Assembly: GCA_002495685.1 (NCBI GenBank)
Contig: DAGJ01000007.1
Location: 27,013-91,012, forward strand
Direction: 5' to 3'
DNA: 64,000 nt
From: Methanobrevibacter sp. UBA412
GTDB taxonomy: Archaea > Methanobacteriota > Methanobacteria > Methanobacteriales > Methanobacteriaceae
A program made the translations under genes and the position numbers. Below are positions 17,764 to 26,764 of this stretch, in pieces. A model generated the notes under the pieces. The model was given only the letters and a program-made list of their open reading frames with translations, searched no databases and had not been told where the DNA came from. The first letter of the stretch is position 1. Each line of letters begins with the position of its first letter.

Positions 17764-18894
17764 ATGGAAAAATTCGCATGGATAATGTCACCTAATAAAA
17801 ATTGGGATGATAAAAAAGATTTAATCACAACCTCATTGGAATCTGGAATAAATCACATAATGGCTAAAGAAGACGAAATCAAAAACATCAAAAAATTAGC
17901 AAATACAAACATAATCTCTAACAATCCAGAAGCGGAAATATATTTAATTGGAATAAATGGTGAAGGAGACAACACTCTACCTTTATCCAAAAATTTAGAA
18001 AAATCCAAAGATTTACAAGATGCAAAAGAACATAAAAACTTAGGACAGTCTGTTGCAGCTTATATAGAAATAATTGATAAAGAGCATGAACATTTAGCTA
18101 GAAAATTAGGTAAAACTGTAGATTACTTAATATTAGTTGGAAAAGATTGGACAGTCATACCATTAGAAAATATTCTAGCAGATTTACAATCTGAAAATGT
18201 TAAAATTATTGCAGCAGTTACTGATGAAAATGAAGCAAAACTAGCTTTAGAAACTTTAGAAATTGGAACTGATGGGGTAATATTTGAACCTAAAGATTTT
18301 GCACAAATAAAAAAAATTGCTGATTTAATCGAAAACTTATCACATGAAAAATATAATTTGAAAGAAGCAACCATAACAAATGTAAAACCTTTAGGAACAG
18401 GAGATAGAGTTTGTATTGATACAACTTCCATGATGGTTCCAGGTGAAGGAATGCTTATAGGTTCCTATAGTAAAGCAATGTTTTTAGTTCATAGTGAATC
18501 ATTAGAAAGTGAATATGTAGCATCAAGACCATTCCGTGTTAATGCTGGCCCTGTACAAGCTTATGTTATGGTCCCTGGAAACAAAACAAGATATCTAGCA
18601 GAATTAGAAGCTGGAGATGAAGTTTTAATTGTAAACAAAGATGGCACCACTAGACCCACTATTGTTGGAAGATGTAAAATTGAAAAAAGACCTTTACTAT
18701 TAATAGAAGCAGAATATGAAGATATAAAAATTAAATCCCTTTTACAAAATGCTGAAACAATTCGGATAGTATCAAATAATGGGGAGGCTGTAAGTGTATC
18801 AAATTTAAACCAGGGGGATAAAGTAAAAGTTTTTATTGATGAAAATGCGAGACATTTTGGAATGGCAATAAATGAAACTATAATTGAAAAATAG
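17764..18894 (+). CDS. 3-dehydroquinate synthase II
   Basis: Archaeal AroB' that oxidatively deaminates and cyclises ADH to 3-dehydroquinate with NAD+. The 376-aa sequence opens KFAWIMSPNKNWDDKK, and carries the conserved GTGDRVCIDTTSMMVPGEGMLIG stretch split here as GDRVCIDTTSMM then PGEGMLIGS, plus RPFRVNAGPVQAYVMVPG. Length and order match the MJ1249-type enzymes. It follows the ADH synthase gene in the same operon with AAAGGTAATTTT as ribosome binding site. Confidence 0.94.
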   Translation: MEKFAWIMSPNKNWDDKKDLITTSLESGINHIMAKEDEIKNIKKLANTNIISNNPEAEIYLIGINGEGDNTLPLSKNLEKSKDLQDAKEHKNLGQSVAAYIEIIDKEHEHLARKLGKTVDYLILVGKDWTVIPLENILADLQSENVKIIAAVTDENEAKLALETLEIGTDGVIFEPKDFAQIKKIADLIENLSHEKYNLKEATITNVKPLGTGDRVCIDTTSMMVPGEGMLIGSYSKAMFLVHSESLESEYVASRPFRVNAGPVQAYVMVPGNKTRYLAELEAGDEVLIVNKDGTTRPTIVGRCKIEKRPLLLIEAEYEDIKIKSLLQNAETIRIVSNNGEAVSVSNLNQGDKVKVFIDENARHFGMAINETIIEK

Positions 18895-18941
18895 ATATAA
18901 AAAACATTTTATATTTTATCTTTTTTTTAGAAGTGATATTT

Positions 18942-19505
18942 ATGAGTGGAGTTAGAAGTTTTTTAGCAATAGAAATAGAGCCAAATTTAAAACCATTAAT
19001 TAATAATTTAATTAAAGAATTTAAAAAAACAGATACTAATATAAAGTATGTATCAACAGAAAATATACATTTAACACTTAAATTTTTTGGGGATGTATCA
19101 GAAGACATTTTGAAAAAAATAGAGATTGCAACAAATAAAGTAATTAAAAATTTCAAACAATTCAACATAAGATTAGAAGGATTAGGTACATTTCCAAATT
19201 CAAATCATATAAAAGTTATCTGGGTAGGTATAAATGAAAGTTCTGATTTAGAATTATTAGAACAAAAATTAGATACTGAATTTAATAAATTAGGATTTAA
19301 AAAAGAGAAAAATTATATTAGTCATTTAACTATTGGGCGCATGAAAAATCCTAAAAATAAAAAACAAGTTCAAAAAGTGTTAAAAGAAAATAATGAAGTT
19401 TTAATTGGTGAAATGAAAGTGAAAAATTTACATTTAAAAAAGAGTACATTAACTTCTAAAGGTCCAATTTATGAAGATTTAAAAGTATTTAAATTAAATG
19501 AATAA
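18942..19505 (+). CDS. thpR: RNA 2',3'-cyclic phosphodiesterase (2H family)
   Basis: A 187-aa 2H phosphoesterase with the two H-x-T/S motifs: HLTLKFFGDV around residue 46 and SHLTIGRM around 127. The family opens RNA 2',3'-cyclic phosphates and ligates tRNA halves in vitro. ATG 18942 is preferred because GTGAT precedes it by 4 bases. It follows DHQ synthase II by 47 bp and may be a read-through partner; it converges on a minus-strand methyltransferase. Confidence 0.9.
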   Translation: MSGVRSFLAIEIEPNLKPLINNLIKEFKKTDTNIKYVSTENIHLTLKFFGDVSEDILKKIEIATNKVIKNFKQFNIRLEGLGTFPNSNHIKVIWVGINESSDLELLEQKLDTEFNKLGFKKEKNYISHLTIGRMKNPKNKKQVQKVLKENNEVLIGEMKVKNLHLKKSTLTSKGPIYEDLKVFKLNE

Positions 19506-19516
19506 TTTTTATTAAG

Positions 19517-20044
19517 TTAAATTTTTTCACTCCACAATTTAAACTCTTTAATTTGTGGGGGAATTCCCATATCTCCACAACTATCAAGGAAGCCGTTTTC
19601 AGAATGCATATCCTCATTACTGGTAGCAGTATTTATAAAATCAATTAAACCTCTATTTCGTATAATACTATCTCTAGGTTTAAATGTGGAAGACCAAATA
19701 TAATAAACTTTAAATGTTGTATCTGGGTGATAACCTCCTCCAAGATCAACACTTAAAATATCACATTTATCTATTTTTTCTTTAACTTTTTTTAAACTTT
19801 CATGTAAACGAACATCACTATTTAAAAAACTTAAATTTTTATATTCAAATGATAACTTATCCATTTTAGATTTAGCTTCTGGACTATTATCTAATGCAAT
19901 TAAATTCCCATTAGGGATTCTATTTAACATAAATTGGCTTGATTTTCCCACGTGACATCCTAATTCAATAATAGTATCATCTGGTTGTATAATATCTTTT
20001 AGGTTTTCTCGGTATGACTTCATTTTATAAGTAATTTTGATCAT
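19517..20044 (-). CDS. Class I SAM-dependent methyltransferase-like protein
   Basis: About 175 aa with a Rossmann-type SAM site: DTIIELGCHVGKSSQFML is motif I and LIALDNSP the acidic post-I loop; CDILSVDLGGGYHPD is motif IV. The C-terminus is short and ends in KLWSEKI. Substrate unknown. ATG at 20044 follows AAGGAAAAG and overlaps the last 20 bases of the pantoate kinase gene, so the two are translated from one mRNA. Confidence 0.75.
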   Translation of the reverse strand: MIKITYKMKSYRENLKDIIQPDDTIIELGCHVGKSSQFMLNRIPNGNLIALDNSPEAKSKMDKLSFEYKNLSFLNSDVRLHESLKKVKEKIDKCDILSVDLGGGYHPDTTFKVYYIWSSTFKPRDSIIRNRGLIDFINTATSNEDMHSENGFLDSCGDMGIPPQIKEFKLWSEKI

Positions 20045-20933
20045 TAACAACTTTTCCTTTTTCTAAATATTTTATTCCATCATTATATAACTTAGATATG
20101 GTATATTCTTCTGGATCTATTTCAGATATATCGTCAGTTATTGCAAAAGCGGTATTTCCTAACATTGCCATACTTGCACCAAATGTTTTAGTATTTAAAT
20201 CTTCTATTATCTTTTTTACTTTAGGATTCAGTAATTCTGTTTCTTCAGAAAATTGATAAGAATATTTTAAGAATGTTCTAATGCTTGGAAGTTTTAAGAA
20301 TTTTTCCTCCATATTGGAACCTATTTTAGTAATTTTTTCTTTTTGTTTACTGTTTGTTATAATGTTTTTTGTTTTTATACTGCCTAAAGATTTTGTTATA
20401 ATGTATAATTCGTTATCTGTATTTATAACTTCACACTCTCCGTAACCGGGGGCTCCAGGTTTTATTCTGAATACTAAACCTTTTTCCATTTCAGCTAATA
20501 CATCACCAAGACCAGTTCCAAGACTTACTTCAACAAGATGTGCATATTGTCCTGCTTTAATTGGGGATATTGGAAGTTTGAGTAATTTAGTAAGTGCTAA
20601 ACTAGTACTCAATGCAGAAGCTCCACTTGTTCCAAATCCACAACCGACAGGAACATTAATGTTTTGATTAATTGTGAAATTATCTTTAAAGTTGAATTCA
20701 CTTTTCATTAATTCTATTGTTTTACGGATTATTGCTTCTTTTTCTGGATTAGAATCAGCATTAATACTTATATTAGTTTCCTCATTATTTGGATTTTTCT
20801 GAATAGAAGTTGTTACTCCTCGATTTAATAATATTCCTGCACCTTTAGATCCGGTTTGTAAAGGTGTTGTTGCTTCTTGTATACTAAAAAATCCTGTTAT
20901 ATGTGAAGGTACAAATACATTAACTTTTTTCAT
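20025..20933 (-). CDS. Pantoate kinase (archaeal CoA biosynthesis)
   Basis: A GHMP-fold kinase that phosphorylates pantoate to 4-phosphopantoate, the archaeal alternative to pantothenate kinase. PSHITGFFSI at the N-terminus, PVGCGFGTSGASALS near 95-110 (the GHMP phosphate loop) and SLGTGLGDV are characteristic of PoK. About 302 aa from ATG 20933, chosen because GTGATAAAA precedes it. Its phosphopantothenate synthetase partner is not in the window; a methyltransferase gene overlaps its 3' end. Confidence 0.9.
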   Translation of the reverse strand: MKKVNVFVPSHITGFFSIQEATTPLQTGSKGAGILLNRGVTTSIQKNPNNEETNISINADSNPEKEAIIRKTIELMKSEFNFKDNFTINQNINVPVGCGFGTSGASALSTSLALTKLLKLPISPIKAGQYAHLVEVSLGTGLGDVLAEMEKGLVFRIKPGAPGYGECEVINTDNELYIITKSLGSIKTKNIITNSKQKEKITKIGSNMEEKFLKLPSIRTFLKYSYQFSEETELLNPKVKKIIEDLNTKTFGASMAMLGNTAFAITDDISEIDPEEYTISKLYNDGIKYLEKGKVVNDQNYL

Positions 20934-21049
20934 TTTTATCACTAAAGATTTTTTTAAAATATGAACCCTTAAATATTTAATATAATATATAAAAATATAA
21001 CAAAGATAATATTTAATTATAACTATTAATTTTGAAGGAGATTATTGAT

Positions 21050-21712
21050 TTGGCATATAAAAGAATTGATTTGCATATGCACAGTTTATTTAGTGATGGT
21101 GAATTATTACCTAGTGAATTAGCTAGAAGAGCAGATGTTTTAGGGCATGAAACAATAGCGATTACTGATCATGTTGACTATTCTAATGTAGAAAATTTAC
21201 CTGAGCTAATGGGTGCAATTGATGATGTTAATAGTAAATGGGATATAAATGTGGTTTTAGGTGCGGAAATAACTCATGTTCCTGCTGAATCAATTGGTGA
21301 ATTGTCTATACGTTGTAGAGAATTAGGTGCAAAAATTGTTGTTGTTCATGGTGAAACTTTGGCAGAACCTGTAATAGAAGGGACAAATCATGCTGCTGTT
21401 CAATCAGATATAGATATATTAGCACATCCAGGTTTAATTAATAAAGAAGAAGTTATTCTTGCTAAAGAAAATGATATAGCTTTAGAAATTACAGCTCGTA
21501 AAGGACATTGTTTAGCTAATGGTCATGTAGCTAAAATTGCAACTGAAATTGGTGCAGATCTTGTAATCGATACAGATTGTCATGATCCTGATGATTTAAT
21601 TAGCTTTAAACAGGCTTATCGTATTGCTCTTGGTGCTGGTTTGTCTGATTCTCAAGCTATGAAAGCTTTGATTGATAATCCTCATAAAATTTTAAATAGA
21701 AGATTAAGATAA
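21050..21712 (+). CDS. PHP-domain metal-dependent phosphoesterase
   Basis: About 220 aa. [51 protein letters not shown] and [10 protein letters not shown] give the ordered metal ligands of the polymerase/histidinol phosphatase fold, with HxH, DH, E, H, H and DxH. Related methanogen proteins are annotated histidinol-phosphatase-like, but the substrate cannot be fixed. TTG 21050 follows AAGGAGATTATTGA; a TTG at 21032 is the upstream alternative. It shares an operon with the UPF0280 gene 21 bp downstream. Confidence 0.85.
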   Translation: MAYKRIDLHMHSLFSDGELLPSELARRADVLGHETIAITDHVDYSNVENLPELMGAIDDVNSKWDINVVLGAEITHVPAESIGELSIRCRELGAKIVVVHGETLAEPVIEGTNHAAVQSDIDILAHPGLINKEEVILAKENDIALEITARKGHCLANGHVAKIATEIGADLVIDTDCHDPDDLISFKQAYRIALGAGLSDSQAMKALIDNPHKILNRRLR

Positions 21713-21733
21713 ACTATTTTTTTACTTTTTTTT

Positions 21734-22474
21734 ATGAATTCTAATACTTTTAAATCTAAACTAAGTGTTGAAGAAACTAAAATTAACTTAGTAACAGATA
21801 TTTCATTTCATAATTTAAATGATTATATTTTTAATATCCGAAGTACTATTAAAGATTATATGAAGCGTCATCCTATTTTTAGCGGTAGTTTCGAGCCAGT
21901 TATTGTAGATGATAGTGCTCCGAATATTATTAAAAGGATGTGTGATGCAAGTTCAGTTGCTGGTGTTGGACCTACTGCTTGTTTGGCTGGAACTATTGCT
22001 GAATTTTCTAGAGATTACTTAATAAGTTGTGGTAGTAAATATTCAATTGTTGATAATGGTGGGGATATTAGTTTTGTTACAGATAAAGATTTTATTTGTG
22101 GAATTTATGCAGGTAAATCTTCGTTATCAGGTAAATTAGGTTTTAAGTTTTTAGCTGGTGAAAAATTAGGAATTTGCTCTTCGTCTGCCACTGTTGGTTT
22201 TTCTACAAGTTTGGGTAAGTCTGATGTTGTAACTGTTATTGCTGATGATACTTTATTTGCTGATGCTTTAGCAACTAGTATTGGTAATCATGTTTTGGGG
22301 GTAGATGATGAAACCTCTGTTAATAATGGTTTAGAATTTGCTGATAATTTAAATAACTATTTTAAATCTGCTTTAATCATTGTTAATGATACTGTTGGTA
22401 CTATTGGGAATTTACCTGAAATTGTTAAGCTTAATCCTTCTTTGGAAATTAATAATTTTGAGGAAATTGACTGA
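21734..22474 (+). CDS. UPF0280 family protein (ApbE-like fold)
   Basis: A 246-aa protein of the UPF0280 family known mainly from methanogens and some bacteria. Distinctive segments are SSVAGVGPTACLAGTIAEF at about 77-95, VDNGGDIS, GICSSSATVGFSTSLG and DALATSIGNHV; the last three resemble the FMN-transferase ApbE layout. The reaction is unknown. It follows the PHP phosphoesterase with a short gap and no separate promoter is apparent. Confidence 0.85.
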   Translation: MNSNTFKSKLSVEETKINLVTDISFHNLNDYIFNIRSTIKDYMKRHPIFSGSFEPVIVDDSAPNIIKRMCDASSVAGVGPTACLAGTIAEFSRDYLISCGSKYSIVDNGGDISFVTDKDFICGIYAGKSSLSGKLGFKFLAGEKLGICSSSATVGFSTSLGKSDVVTVIADDTLFADALATSIGNHVLGVDDETSVNNGLEFADNLNNYFKSALIIVNDTVGTIGNLPEIVKLNPSLEINNFEEID

Positions 22475-22883
22475 TTTCTTTTATTTCTTGAAAATTGATT
22501 TTTTAGATGTAAGCTTATTAGTTCTATTCTTATCTTTTTTATTTTATCTTTTTTTATTTAATTTTAATTCTTTTTTTGTTTTATAGTTTTTTAATGTTAA
22601 TTTTCCTATTTGGATTGTTTTTATGTCTTTATTTAAATTTTTATATTTTTTTATTTACTTTTTTTATTTAAATTTTTTGTTTTATGAACTAATAAAAATT
22701 TAATGTTGATTAATTATTTTATCATTTTATTAAATTATGTATAATTTTTATTTTATAAATTGAACTAAATTAGGGGTATTTTTATATAATAATGAAAAAC
22801 CTTATATATTATATTTTTATAATAAAATATTAATTAAGATTAAATAAATTTAAACATTTTTTAAAAAAATTGGATGTAAAGGT
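22475..22883. other. T-rich intergenic region holding the hdrCBA promoter
   Basis: About 400 bases. The left half is T-rich with no open frame of interest. At 22802-22809 TTATATAT, preceded by AAAAACC, is the best TATA candidate, placing a start near 22830 and a leader of about 50 bases for the hdrC-hdrB-hdrA-comF-comA unit. Confidence 0.45.
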
Positions 22884-23474
22884 ATGAGTAAAGAAAAAAT
22901 AAATGAAAACCCTTTAGAACTTGCCGAAAAAATAATTCATAATCCCAAATCCTCAAAAGATATTGGATTATTAAGATGTGTTCAATGTGGTATGTGTACT
23001 AGTGTTTGTCCAGCAGCTAGACATAGTGAGTATAACCCTAGAAACATGATCGAACGAGTTTTAGAAGGTGATGAAACAGTATTAGAAGATGAAAACTTAT
23101 GGAATTGTTTTTATTGCTATACCTGCCACAGTATTTGTCCAGTAGGTAATAGTGCATGTGAAGTTAATCAAGTATTAAAACAAATAGCCTTTGATGAAGG
23201 GAAAACTAATAAAAAATTAAAACCCTTCTACAATTATGGTGAAGTCTTTATAAATCAGGCTATGGGTGGTATTCCTAAAAATTTCGTAAAAGATTTAGCT
23301 AAAGATTTTGGTCCTGAATGGGTGGATTTTAAAAAAAATTTAATTCCAATACGCGAAAAATTAGGTTTAGGAAAATTAAATCCTCCAAAAAAGACAGTAA
23401 AAGAAATAAATTTATTACTTATGAATTCAGGATTTGATAAACGCCTAAAAAAAATCAAAAAGGGTGATGATTAA
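22884..23474 (+). CDS. hdrC: Heterodisulfide-reductase-type subunit C
   Basis: A 196-aa electron-transfer subunit with two [4Fe-4S] motifs: cysteines 32, 35, 38, 42 (LLRCVQCGMCTSVCP) and 75, 78, 81, 85 (NCFYCYTCHSICPVG). In known Hdr complexes HdrC relays electrons from HdrA to HdrB. ATG follows AAAGGT. The stop directly abuts the hdrB start at 23475, so it is coupled. It is the first gene of a five-gene run ending in comA. Given the divergence of HdrA and HdrB beside it, this may not be the main methanogenic Hdr. Confidence 0.9.
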   Translation: MSKEKINENPLELAEKIIHNPKSSKDIGLLRCVQCGMCTSVCPAARHSEYNPRNMIERVLEGDETVLEDENLWNCFYCYTCHSICPVGNSACEVNQVLKQIAFDEGKTNKKLKPFYNYGEVFINQAMGGIPKNFVKDLAKDFGPEWVDFKKNLIPIREKLGLGKLNPPKKTVKEINLLLMNSGFDKRLKKIKKGDD

Positions 23475-24425
23475 ATGAAATCTATTCCTAATGGAAAATT
23501 TTTACTTTTTAAATCATGTATGGTAAATGTAGAATATCCAGGTATTGAATCATCAACTAAATACATATTTGATAAGTTAGGCATTGACTATATAATATCT
23601 CCTGAACAAACTTGTTGCACTGGATTAGGGCACTATAGTGATGTTTTTGATGAATTAGATACTACTGTAGTTGCAGCACGTAATTTTAATTTAGCAAAGT
23701 CTTTAAATCATGGAAATTTAGCTATGATGTGTTCTACATGTTATGCTATTAATAAAAAATCTGCAGATTTATTAAATAATAATAAAGAAGTAAGAAATCA
23801 TGTAAATGAAATATTTATTAAATCTGGTTTAAATGATAAAACTTACTCTGAAGGCGATATGGATTCTAGGGATAATATTTTTCATGTTGTTGAAATATTT
23901 TATAATAATCGAGAAAAAATTAATAAGCTGTTAAAATATCAATTAAAAGGATTAAAAGTTGCAACTCACCATGCGTGTCATTATTGCAAAGTTCAATATG
24001 AAGATACAATTGATGGAGTTAGAAATCCAATGTTACTAGATGAACTAGCTAAAACCTGTGGGATTGATACTCTAAAATGGTATGATCATAAAAGATTAAC
24101 TTGTGGGAATGGGTTTCGCCAAAGATTTGTAAATAGGGATTATTCTTTAGAAGTAACTAAAGAAAAATTATTATCCTTAAAAGATGAGGGTGTGGACATT
24201 TTACTACATATGTGTCCAAATTGTCAAATTCAATATGATCGTTATCAACCCGTTATAGAAAAACAAATTGGGGAAAAAATTGGTATTTATCATATGAATA
24301 TTAGTCAACTTATAGCTTTATCTATGGGTGCTGATCCTTATACTGTTGCAGGTATACAAACTCATAGTGTAAATTTAAATCAGGTTCTTAAAAATTTTGA
24401 AGAAATTCCTCGGGAGGTAGAATAA
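23475..24425 (+). CDS. hdrB: Heterodisulfide-reductase-type subunit B, divergent second CCG motif
   Basis: A 316-aa protein with two CCG domains that in HdrB bind non-cubane [4Fe-4S] clusters with five Cys each. The first site is complete: C15, C47-C48, C86 and C89. In the second, C168, C247 and C250 are present but the CC pair is T209-C210 (RLTCGNG instead of CCGAGG), so one ligand is missing; C171 could compensate. The glycine-rich stretch after the pair is also altered. Length is close to canonical HdrB (about 300 aa). ATG follows GGTGATGATTAA inside the hdrC end. Substrate might be a disulfide, persulfide or other thiol adduct. Confidence 0.88.
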   Translation: MKSIPNGKFLLFKSCMVNVEYPGIESSTKYIFDKLGIDYIISPEQTCCTGLGHYSDVFDELDTTVVAARNFNLAKSLNHGNLAMMCSTCYAINKKSADLLNNNKEVRNHVNEIFIKSGLNDKTYSEGDMDSRDNIFHVVEIFYNNREKINKLLKYQLKGLKVATHHACHYCKVQYEDTIDGVRNPMLLDELAKTCGIDTLKWYDHKRLTCGNGFRQRFVNRDYSLEVTKEKLLSLKDEGVDILLHMCPNCQIQYDRYQPVIEKQIGEKIGIYHMNISQLIALSMGADPYTVAGIQTHSVNLNQVLKNFEEIPREVE

Positions 24426-26752
24426 TGGTTGTGGAATCATTAAATCATAGTAGTAATTCTGATTTACGGATAGGAGTTTTTATTTGTAAATGTGGGGGTA
24501 ATATTTCTGATAAAGTTGATATTAATCGTTTAATAGATGAGATTGATGCTAATGTTATTGAAGTTTACACTAATCTTTGTAGTTTAAATGGTAGGAAGAT
24601 TATACGTGATAATATTATTACTAAACATTTGGATCGTGTAGTTATTGTGGCATGTTCTCCAATTTCTCATGAAAAAACTTTTCAAGATTATATTAAACCA
24701 TTAAATCCTTATTTAATGGATATGGTCAATTTACGTGAACAATGTAGTTGGGTTCATTCTTCTAAAACTAAACTTACTGATAAAGCTGTTAGTTTGGTTA
24801 ATGCAAGTATTGAGAAAGTAAAACAATCTCATCCTGTAGATCCTATTCTTTGCCAAACACCAGATAGTGTTGCAGTAATTGGTGCTGGAATTAGTGGAAT
24901 ATCTGCTGCTACAAGTTTAGCTCGTCAAGGTTATGAAGTTTATTTAATTGAAGATAAACCTAGTATAGGGGGGCATATGGCTGGAATTGGTAAAGTATTT
25001 TCTCCAGTTAAAATTGCTGAAGAATGTGGTTTATGTCTATTGAATCCTGTAATAAAAAGTGTAGTTGAGAATGATAATGTTAATATTTTAACTAATACTC
25101 ATGTAAAAAGTATTAATAGACGTGCAGGTACTTTTAATATAGTTCTAGAAAATAATCCTCGTTATGTTGATAATAATAAGTGTATAAGCTGTGGAGAATG
25201 TGCTGAAGTTTGTCCTGTTCAAGTACCTGATGAATTTAATGAATGCTTATCTTCACGTAAAGCTATTTATAAACCATATTCTCAAGCATATCCTGACACA
25301 TATACTATTGATATGGATAATTGTAAAAAGTGTGGAGCCTGTGTTAAAAAGTGTAAAATGGATGCTATTTATTTAGATGGTGAAGTGGAAAATTTACCTA
25401 TTACTGTAGGATCAGTGGTTATAGCTACAGGTCATGAATTATTTGATCCAAATAAAAGACCAGAATATAGTTATTCTCGTAATGAAGATGTTATCACTCA
25501 AAGTGAATTAGGTCGAATAATGGGGGTTAATGGGCCTACTAGGGGTAAACTTCTAAAACCAAGTAATAATGAGATCCCTAAACGTGTTGTAATGATACAA
25601 TGTGTAGGTTCAAGAGATGATAAACCAGGAGCACATAAATATTGTAGTAAAGTTTGTTGTATGGTTGCTTTAAAAAATGCAAATATTATAAAACATAAAT
25701 ATCCTGATACAGATATAGTGATTTGTTATACAGATATACGAACACCTGGAATGTATGAAAAGTATTATAAACATTCTCAACAATCTGGGATACGTTTAAT
25801 AAGAGGACGTCCTGGTGAAGTAGTTAAAAGTGGTGATAATTTAATTATACGTGTTGAAGATACTTTACAGAAAAAGGTTAAAGAAGTAGAAGCCGATTTA
25901 GTAGTATTGTCCACGGCAATTGAACCGTCTCAAGGAACAAAAGATATGGCTAAATTATTAAATGTTGGTTTAACTGAAGATATGTTCATAAAAGAGTCAC
26001 ATCCTAAAATCAAACCTGTAACAACAGATGTAAAAGGAGTATATGTTTGTGGAACTGCTCAAGATCCAAAAGATATCACTGAAAGTATTATGCAAGCTAA
26101 TGCTGCAGCAAGCAAAGTATCTGAAATAATGCATGATGGAATTGAAGTTGAACCATTTATTGCTGAAATCGATAATGAAGCTTGTAATCTTTGTGGTGAT
26201 TGTATAAACATGTGTAAATATAAAGCTATGAGTATTGTAGATGATGAATTATACATTGATCCTATGTGTTGTTCTGGTTGTGGAAAATGTTTAACAGTAT
26301 GTAAAAGAAAATCCATAAGAGTTAATGGGGATGTTGATGAGAAGATTTTCGCAACAATTTATGGTATGCTTAAGAATAAACCTTCAAATGAAAAATGTAT
26401 TCTTGTATTTTTAGATAATATTGGTTATACTGCAGCAGATAATATTGGAGTTAATAGAGTTGAATATCCTGAAAGTATTCGCATAATTAAGGTTCATAGT
26501 GTAAATAGAGTAATGTCTAAACATATTATTTATGCCTTGAAAAATGGGGCAGATGGAATATTTATTGGGGAATATCCAGGAGATTTAATGTATTCTGAAG
26601 TTGAAAGAAAGATGCATACTATTCAAAATGATATAATTGCTAATAATATGGATCCTGAAAGATTACAATTTGCAAGAGTTTATATTCCTTATTTCAGAGG
26701 TTTAGCTGATAAATTTAAAGATTTTGATAATAAAATCAGATCTTTAGAATAA
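24425..26752 (+). CDS. hdrA: Heterodisulfide-reductase-type subunit A with degenerate MvhD domain
   Basis: A 775-aa flavoprotein. The N-terminal HdrA domain has C21, C23, C52, C77 and C107; GAGISG at 153-158 binds FAD; C201-x2-C204 follows. Two ferredoxin motifs lie at 253-263 and 300-310 and two more at 587-597 and 616-626. From about 655 to the end the sequence matches the MvhD/FlpD domain in layout (NIGYTAADNIGVNRVEYP, ALKNGADGIFIGEYPGD), but every iron-sulfur cysteine of that domain is replaced (Asp/Gly, Ser, Glu, Leu). Thus it is an HdrA-MvhD fusion whose [2Fe-2S] site is dead. ATG overlaps the hdrB stop and follows GAGGTAG. comF-like gene lies 12 bp downstream. Confidence 0.9.
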   Translation: MVVESLNHSSNSDLRIGVFICKCGGNISDKVDINRLIDEIDANVIEVYTNLCSLNGRKIIRDNIITKHLDRVVIVACSPISHEKTFQDYIKPLNPYLMDMVNLREQCSWVHSSKTKLTDKAVSLVNASIEKVKQSHPVDPILCQTPDSVAVIGAGISGISAATSLARQGYEVYLIEDKPSIGGHMAGIGKVFSPVKIAEECGLCLLNPVIKSVVENDNVNILTNTHVKSINRRAGTFNIVLENNPRYVDNNKCISCGECAEVCPVQVPDEFNECLSSRKAIYKPYSQAYPDTYTIDMDNCKKCGACVKKCKMDAIYLDGEVENLPITVGSVVIATGHELFDPNKRPEYSYSRNEDVITQSELGRIMGVNGPTRGKLLKPSNNEIPKRVVMIQCVGSRDDKPGAHKYCSKVCCMVALKNANIIKHKYPDTDIVICYTDIRTPGMYEKYYKHSQQSGIRLIRGRPGEVVKSGDNLIIRVEDTLQKKVKEVEADLVVLSTAIEPSQGTKDMAKLLNVGLTEDMFIKESHPKIKPVTTDVKGVYVCGTAQDPKDITESIMQANAAASKVSEIMHDGIEVEPFIAEIDNEACNLCGDCINMCKYKAMSIVDDELYIDPMCCSGCGKCLTVCKRKSIRVNGDVDEKIFATIYGMLKNKPSNEKCILVFLDNIGYTAADNIGVNRVEYPESIRIIKVHSVNRVMSKHIIYALKNGADGIFIGEYPGDLMYSEVERKMHTIQNDIIANNMDPERLQFARVYIPYFRGLADKFKDFDNKIRSLE

Positions 26753-26764
26753 AATTTAGATATA

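Noticed and set aside
6397..22522. An identical 18-base stretch (AGATGTAAGCTTATTAGT) near 6398 and 22505.
   Set aside because: With this base composition about one such chance match is expected among all pairs in 64 kb; the flanks do not match, so it is not treated as a repeat.
22884..26752. Calling hdrCBA simply the main CoB-CoM heterodisulfide reductase.
   Set aside because: The gene order and subunit types fit, but loss of MvhD-domain cysteines and of one HdrB ligand, plus linkage to CoM synthesis, argue for a paralogue. I keep the hdr symbols but not the standard role; the window alone cannot settle it.
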